This document shows positions 60,140-64,000 of a stretch of DNA of 64,000 bases, one piece after another; the first letter of the stretch is position 1; each line of letters opens with the position of its first letter. The position numbers and the translations under genes are program-made. Origin of the DNA: Paenibacillus arenilitoris (GTDB lineage: Bacteria > Bacillota > Bacilli > Paenibacillales > Paenibacillaceae); assembly GCF_014705655.1 (NCBI RefSeq), contig NZ_JACXIY010000032.1, positions 1 through 64,000 on the forward strand, written 5' to 3'. The notes below the pieces were generated by a model that saw nothing but the letters and a program-made list of their open reading frames with translations, did not search any database and was not told where the DNA came from.

Positions 60140-61153
60140 TCAACACCGCTCTGCGCATTCGATGAACGCGGACTGCGTCTCGCGCCGCTGCCGCTCGAGC
60201 CCCTCCAGCGGCCATGGGCCGCCGCCGCCCGCGATGTCGCCGGCGATGAGCTTCAGCATCCATAGCGAAAAGAGCGCGGAAAATAAATAATAACGCCTTT
60301 TGAATCCGGCTTCGAGCGTGCCGCCGTCCGGATGCCTCTCGACTTCCCGGACATAATGGTCGAGCAGCCTGTCTCTCGCATCCGGCGATACCGACTTCGG
60401 GAAGAGCGGGTGGGACAGATCGACGGCATGATAAATGTCCCAGTACCGGCAGTTCAGGTGAACATGCTCCCAGTCGAGCACCTTGATCTGACCGTTCAAC
60501 ATCACGTAATTTCCGACATGCAAATCCCCGTGCGACAAGACCGATGGAAAATGAAAACGTTCCTGCCGCAAGGCGATGCGGAATCGCTCCGGCACCGGGC
60601 CCGGATTATCGCCGCGGATACGTTCCGGCAGCCTATCCAATGTAGCGTCACATAACTGCACCGGCCCCCGGCCCGGAGGAGCGGCCACTAACGACTCCAG
60701 CATCCGCGGGTCTTCGAGCAGCGGCAGCATTTCGCTGCGGACCGCATCCGCGTTCGGCTTCGGCCCCCGCAGCGGGGCGCTGCGGTACGGCCGGGCGGGA
60801 ATCGCGTGCCACGCCGCGACATGCGACAGCAGCGCCCGCGCGGTCTCTTCGTCGAATTCGTGCCGCAGCGGACCCAAGTCCTCGAACAGCGCCCAGCCCT
60901 CCTCGGAACCGCCGCCTTGCGAAGCGGCGAGCATCTTTGGATAGACGGGCGGGAAAGCCGGAAGGACGTTGTTGTAAATCCACGCTTCGCCGGCCCGGTT
61001 CTCGTCGCTTCCGATCGGCTTGAAGATAACGGATTCGGCGGGCGTGACGTTGATCCGTTCAACGAGCTTGCCGCCCATCCCCTTGTATATCGTCTCCCTC
61101 CGCCAAATCCTTTTATCGTCGATCCGTCCGTCCGGCGTGACGATGTGCCGCAT
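60140..61153 (-). CDS. APH-family phosphotransferase
   Basis: 337 residues of the aminoglycoside/choline kinase fold. The catalytic HGDLHVGNYV loop is at about 207-216 and the metal-binding Asp follows in IKVLDWEHV. The N-terminal lobe is reduced but has VIFKP with the likely ATP-binding Lys. Substrate could be a small alcohol, sugar or drug; CotS-like spore proteins also share the fold. Its 5' end overlaps the exporter gene by 41 bases, making it the last of a four-gene operon. Confidence 0.85.
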   Translation of the reverse strand: MRHIVTPDGRIDDKRIWRRETIYKGMGGKLVERINVTPAESVIFKPIGSDENRAGEAWIYNNVLPAFPPVYPKMLAASQGGGSEEGWALFEDLGPLRHEFDEETARALLSHVAAWHAIPARPYRSAPLRGPKPNADAVRSEMLPLLEDPRMLESLVAAPPGRGPVQLCDATLDRLPERIRGDNPGPVPERFRIALRQERFHFPSVLSHGDLHVGNYVMLNGQIKVLDWEHVHLNCRYWDIYHAVDLSHPLFPKSVSPDARDRLLDHYVREVERHPDGGTLEAGFKRRYYLFSALFSLWMLKLIAGDIAGGGGPWPLEGLERQRRETQSAFIECAERC

Positions 61154-61583
61154 GCTTGCCGCTCCCCCTTATGATTCGATTGATGACCTCCGAGAAGACG
61201 AGACCGATCGCGATCGCCCCGGATATCATGAACGCCTTGACGGCGAACTGCACGGCTAGGCCGTAGTTGTCGACCACGACGTTCCGCATGGCGTCGTAGG
61301 CGAGTCCCCCGGGTACGAGCGGGATGATGCCGGCGACGCTGAATACGATAATCGGCGTTTTGTATTGTTTGGCGAACAGTTGGCTGATGACGGTGACCGT
61401 AACGGCCGCGATCAAGGTAGCCGCAATAGCCCCTGCGGATAGCCTCATCCCAATCGTATAGACGAGCCAGCCGGCCATGCCGACCGCCCCGCAATGCGGC
61501 AGCGTCCGCTTCGGGACGTTGAAGATAAGCCCGAAAGCGGCGGACGCGATAAAGCTGGTCAACATTTGTTCCAAAATCCACAC
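61113..61583 (-). CDS. threonine/serine exporter, small subunit (YjjB-like)
   Basis: About 156 residues with four or five membrane segments. GTG at 61583 follows GGGAGTGA at good spacing; GTG at 61592 would overlap that site. It has VFSVAGIIPLVPGGLAYDAM, a mark of the ThrE C-terminal half. It works with the larger protein encoded just upstream; the two correspond to the halves of corynebacterial ThrE. Confidence 0.88.
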   Translation of the reverse strand: MWILEQMLTSFIASAAFGLIFNVPKRTLPHCGAVGMAGWLVYTIGMRLSAGAIAATLIAAVTVTVISQLFAKQYKTPIIVFSVAGIIPLVPGGLAYDAMRNVVVDNYGLAVQFAVKAFMISGAIAIGLVFSEVINRIIRGSGKHAAHRHAGRTDRR

Positions 61584-61605
61584 GGCGCTCACTCCCGGGT
61601 ACGAA

Positions 61606-62367
61606 TTAATAAAACGACAGCACGGCGGCGATGCCCGAGCCGATCGCGAAAGCCGTCAGGAACGCCTCGGCTCCCTTCGACAGTCCGGATACGAGATGGC
61701 CCGCCATCAAGTCTCTGACCGCGGCCGTAATATGCAGGCCGGGAACGAGGGGCATGACGGCGCCAATAATGATTTTGTCGAGGTCGAAGCCGAACCCGGC
61801 GCCGACGAACAGGACGGACATCGTCCCGATTAGCAGCGCGGTAAGGAATTCGGCGAAAAACTTGATCGGAACGACCCGGTGCAGCGTCACGAGAAACCAA
61901 TACGCGGCGCCGCCCGCGGCGACGACGGGCAGGAAGTTCGGCCAGCCGCCGCCGAACATGAGCAGGAAGCAGCCGCTTGCGGCCGCGGCGGCGAGCACTT
62001 GCAGCCAGACCGGGTAGGCGGAAGCGGCTTCGTCGACCTCCTTGAGCAGCCGGTGCGCTTCGTCCGCTTCGAGCTCCCCGCCGCTGATTTTCCTCGAAAT
62101 ATCGTTAACCAGCGTCACCTTATGTAAATTCGTCGACCGTTCGGAGATCCGGATCAGCCTCGTCATTTGGGCCGCGCCGTCGATGGCGAAGATGATGCCC
62201 GTCGGCGTCACGAAGCTGTGCGAGCTCTCGATGCCGTAGGCTGTCGCGATGCGGACCATCGTGTCCTCGACGCGGTACGTTTCTCCGCCGTTTTGCAGCA
62301 TGATTTTGCCGGCCAGCAGGCAGATTTGCGTAATGTCCTGGCTGGAGGGGGACAGGAGGCCGTTCAT
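61606..62367 (-). CDS. threonine/serine exporter, large subunit (YjjP/ThrE-like)
   Basis: 253 residues. A soluble N-terminal region (LLAGKIMLQNGGETYRVEDT, then VTPTGIIFAIDG) precedes about five membrane segments with the VMPLVPGLHITAAVRDLMAG signature. Exports small amino acids, or succinate in some relatives. The ATG overlaps the preceding M20 stop as ATGA. Forms a pair with the next gene. Confidence 0.9.
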   Translation of the reverse strand: MNGLLSPSSQDITQICLLAGKIMLQNGGETYRVEDTMVRIATAYGIESSHSFVTPTGIIFAIDGAAQMTRLIRISERSTNLHKVTLVNDISRKISGGELEADEAHRLLKEVDEAASAYPVWLQVLAAAAASGCFLLMFGGGWPNFLPVVAAGGAAYWFLVTLHRVVPIKFFAEFLTALLIGTMSVLFVGAGFGFDLDKIIIGAVMPLVPGLHITAAVRDLMAGHLVSGLSKGAEAFLTAFAIGSGIAAVLSFY

Positions 62368-63542
62368 GGCTTGCTGCTCTCGAATTCTTCGCGAATACGG
62401 GCCAGCAGGGCCGGGTCGGCGTACACGTCATAGGCCGTCGCCGCGAGCATCTTGGCGCCGAACAGCATGCCGTCCAGGGCGTAATCCGTCATCGCCGCGT
62501 CCCGGAAACCTTCGGTATGCAAGAGCAGCTTCTCCTGCACGACCTGGACGTACGGATGAATCGCCGGGCAGCGGACGGATACGTTGCCGAGATCGAGCGA
62601 GCCGTGATCCTTCCCGGTTTCGATCCTCTCGGGCGCGATGCCCGCCTGGATCAGATTGGCGTTGAATTGCCCGGACAGCGTTTCGTTCGTCATCAGCTCG
62701 TCATAGGAATATTCGTACCGGCTGACCGTCAGCGTGCAGCCGGTCTGCAGGGCGGCTCCTTCCGCGCAGCGCAGCACCTTCGCGGTCAGCTCGTCCGTGT
62801 ACGTCCTCGTCGCAGAACGGACATAGAACTTGGCCGACGCGTAATCGGGGATGATGTTCGGCGCCTGGCCGCCGTTGTCGATAATGCCGTGAATGCGGGC
62901 GTCGCTTCTCGTCTGCTGGCGCAGCGCGTTGATGCCGTTGAACAGCGAAATGACGGCGTCGAGCGCGTTCACGCCTTCGTGCGGGGAGGCGGCCGCGTGC
63001 GAAGCGGCGCCGGCATATTCGAAACGGAGCGCGTCGAGCGCGAGCGACTCGCCGGACCGTTCGAAGGCGTAGTACGGATGGGCCATGAGCGCAAAGTCGC
63101 AATCGTCGAACAAGCCGGCCTCGGCCATCGGCACCTTGGCGCCGCGGGTCTCCTCCGCGGGCGTGCCGTAGACGCGGATTTTGCCGCCGATGCCGCCGGC
63201 GTCGAGAGCCGCTTTCAAGCCGACCGCGGCGGCGATGCCCATGGAGGCGATCAGGTGGTGGCCGCAAGCATGCCCGAGCTCCGGCAGCGCGTCGTATTCG
63301 CATAGGAAGGCCGCCGTCGGGCCCGGCTTGCCGGTATCGTAGACGGCGAGGAAGGAGGTCGGGATGCCGAGCACCCCGCGCTCCACCTCGAAGCCGAACT
63401 GCGCCAGCTTGCCGCATAGGAGATCGGAAGCGAAAAATTCTTCGTGGCCGAGCTCTGGACGGCTGCCGATCGAGCGGGAGACGTCGCGGAACGTATCCGC
63501 GTGATTGTCGATTTCCGCAAATAGCTGTCGTTTATGAGGCAT
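62364..63542 (-). CDS. M20-family amidohydrolase (AbgB/HipO-like)
   Basis: 392 residues. The metal site is visible as HACGHH and PAEETRGAKVPM, and a dimerisation domain lies at about 180-290 (AGAASHAAASPHEGVNALDA). Enzymes of this group hydrolyse N-acyl amino acids, aminobenzoyl-glutamate or dipeptides. GGAGG precedes the ATG. First gene of the operon with the amino-acid exporter, which suggests release of an amino acid from a conjugate followed by export of the excess. Confidence 0.9.
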   Translation of the reverse strand: MPHKRQLFAEIDNHADTFRDVSRSIGSRPELGHEEFFASDLLCGKLAQFGFEVERGVLGIPTSFLAVYDTGKPGPTAAFLCEYDALPELGHACGHHLIASMGIAAAVGLKAALDAGGIGGKIRVYGTPAEETRGAKVPMAEAGLFDDCDFALMAHPYYAFERSGESLALDALRFEYAGAASHAAASPHEGVNALDAVISLFNGINALRQQTRSDARIHGIIDNGGQAPNIIPDYASAKFYVRSATRTYTDELTAKVLRCAEGAALQTGCTLTVSRYEYSYDELMTNETLSGQFNANLIQAGIAPERIETGKDHGSLDLGNVSVRCPAIHPYVQVVQEKLLLHTEGFRDAAMTDYALDGMLFGAKMLAATAYDVYADPALLARIREEFESSKP

Positions 63543-64000
63543 GGTCGGGTAACCTCCTATAATGGTCTGCGAAGCGGCTGGCGCTCCGGAAGGACGTATA
63601 TACCTGCAGCGAAGGCTGAAACCGATTTAATTTCAATTTTTGCAACTAAGCGACCTAAATTGATCGGATCGGGACGAATAGTTGCAGTTTCTGAAGTTAT
63701 ATCAACGATTTTAGGCGGTTGGACTCATGGCAGGAGCGAGTTATATCAAAATTTGAAATTGCAGCTCCCTTGATCGGTGCTATGCCGGCGTTAATTTCAA
63801 AAAGTGAAATTAATCGTGGCTTCCAGTGAAATTAATCGTGCCTTCCAGTGAAATCAATCGTGTCGTCCTTGGAAACGCTGAGCCCGCCGGACGATGCGGT
63901 ACCTCGCAGGAATGTCGTCCTCCGGTGCATGGAGTCCGCAGGATGGTGCGTCCCGCGTACGGCTGTCCGTCCGAGCGGCGCTCAACGGATGCCGTGGATC
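63543..64000. other. right-end spacer, no gene
   Basis: About 460 bases with no convincing frame. Between 63625 and 63770 lie AT-rich partly self-complementary segments and two direct copies of AGTTATATCAA; a 22-bp tandem repeat follows at 63803. The rest is GC-rich and may be the edge of a gene beyond the window. Confidence 0.5.
63803..63868. repeat. 22-bp tandem repeat, three copies
   Basis: Units begin at 63803, 63825 and 63847 with AGTGAAATTAATCGTG (AGTGAAATCAATCGTG in the third). Non-coding, upstream of the M20 operon on the far side of its promoter. Confidence 0.85.

Overview
The window looks like chromosome from a GC-rich, endospore-forming member of the Paenibacillaceae (Paenibacillus/Cohnella type). 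The evidence is a 74-residue GerE, a YhcN/YlaJ spore lipoprotein, two CgeB-like proteins, LipL-type lipoate metabolism, and a YesM/YesN-type kinase and AraC regulator beside a sugar ABC transporter. Ribosome sites are strong and many starts are TTG or GTG. No rRNA, tRNA, CRISPR array, intact insertion sequence or prophage was seen.

Region 1 (1-34 kb) is a large surface-glycan locus. It opens on the minus strand with a sulfotransferase (cut by the window edge, with an apparent frameshift) and an APS kinase. A 1957-residue protein follows, built almost wholly of about 170 ten-residue repeats and ending in a WIAG-like tail; it is a predicted fibre. Around it lie family 2, family 4 and CgeB-like glycosyltransferases, a WsaF-like rhamnosyltransferase, a nucleotide-sugar dehydrogenase, all four dTDP-rhamnose genes (rmlA apart from rmlCBD), and several very small basic or helical proteins. 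Five of the glycosyltransferases and three small basic proteins share a Lys/Arg-rich segment followed by a glycine-aromatic helix with period four (GYxxGYxxG). I read this as a docking tag and consider it the most novel system in the window. Candidate sigma-K promoters (AC, 16-17 nt, CATAnnnTA) sit before several of these units and before gerE, which points to late mother-cell expression and a spore-surface destination. The part from about 12 to 24 kb is visibly AT-rich compared with its flanks.

Still in region 1, 26.7-32.7 kb encodes a second, membrane-linked glycosylation module. It has a 1269-residue protein that fuses two GT-C membrane domains with two carbohydrate-binding-like domains, a polyprenyl-phosphate glycosyltransferase, a GtrA flippase-like protein and a class D sortase. 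gerE and a Pro/Gly-rich coat-like protein follow. An isolated fabH with a FapR-type operator and the YhcN lipoprotein interrupt the cluster at 10-12 kb.

Region 2 (34-59 kb) is mostly ordinary chromosome: a VOC protein, an AHSA1-family pseudogene with an internal deletion, a DUF4395 protein, catalase, a TPR protein, an orphan histidine kinase with a Spo0B-like phospho-acceptor site behind a Spo0A-box palindrome, a SWIM/SNF2 operon, a sugar ABC operon with its own two-component system, CheW, a tandem HD-like protein, a BASS transporter, a PhoR/PhoP-like pair in reversed order, an AraC regulator and LipL.

Region 3 (59.3-64 kb) holds an 870-bp non-coding stretch with three kinds of short repeat, then a minus-strand operon of four overlapping genes (M20 amidohydrolase, two ThrE-type exporter halves, a sugar-kinase-like APH protein), and a repeat-bearing right end.
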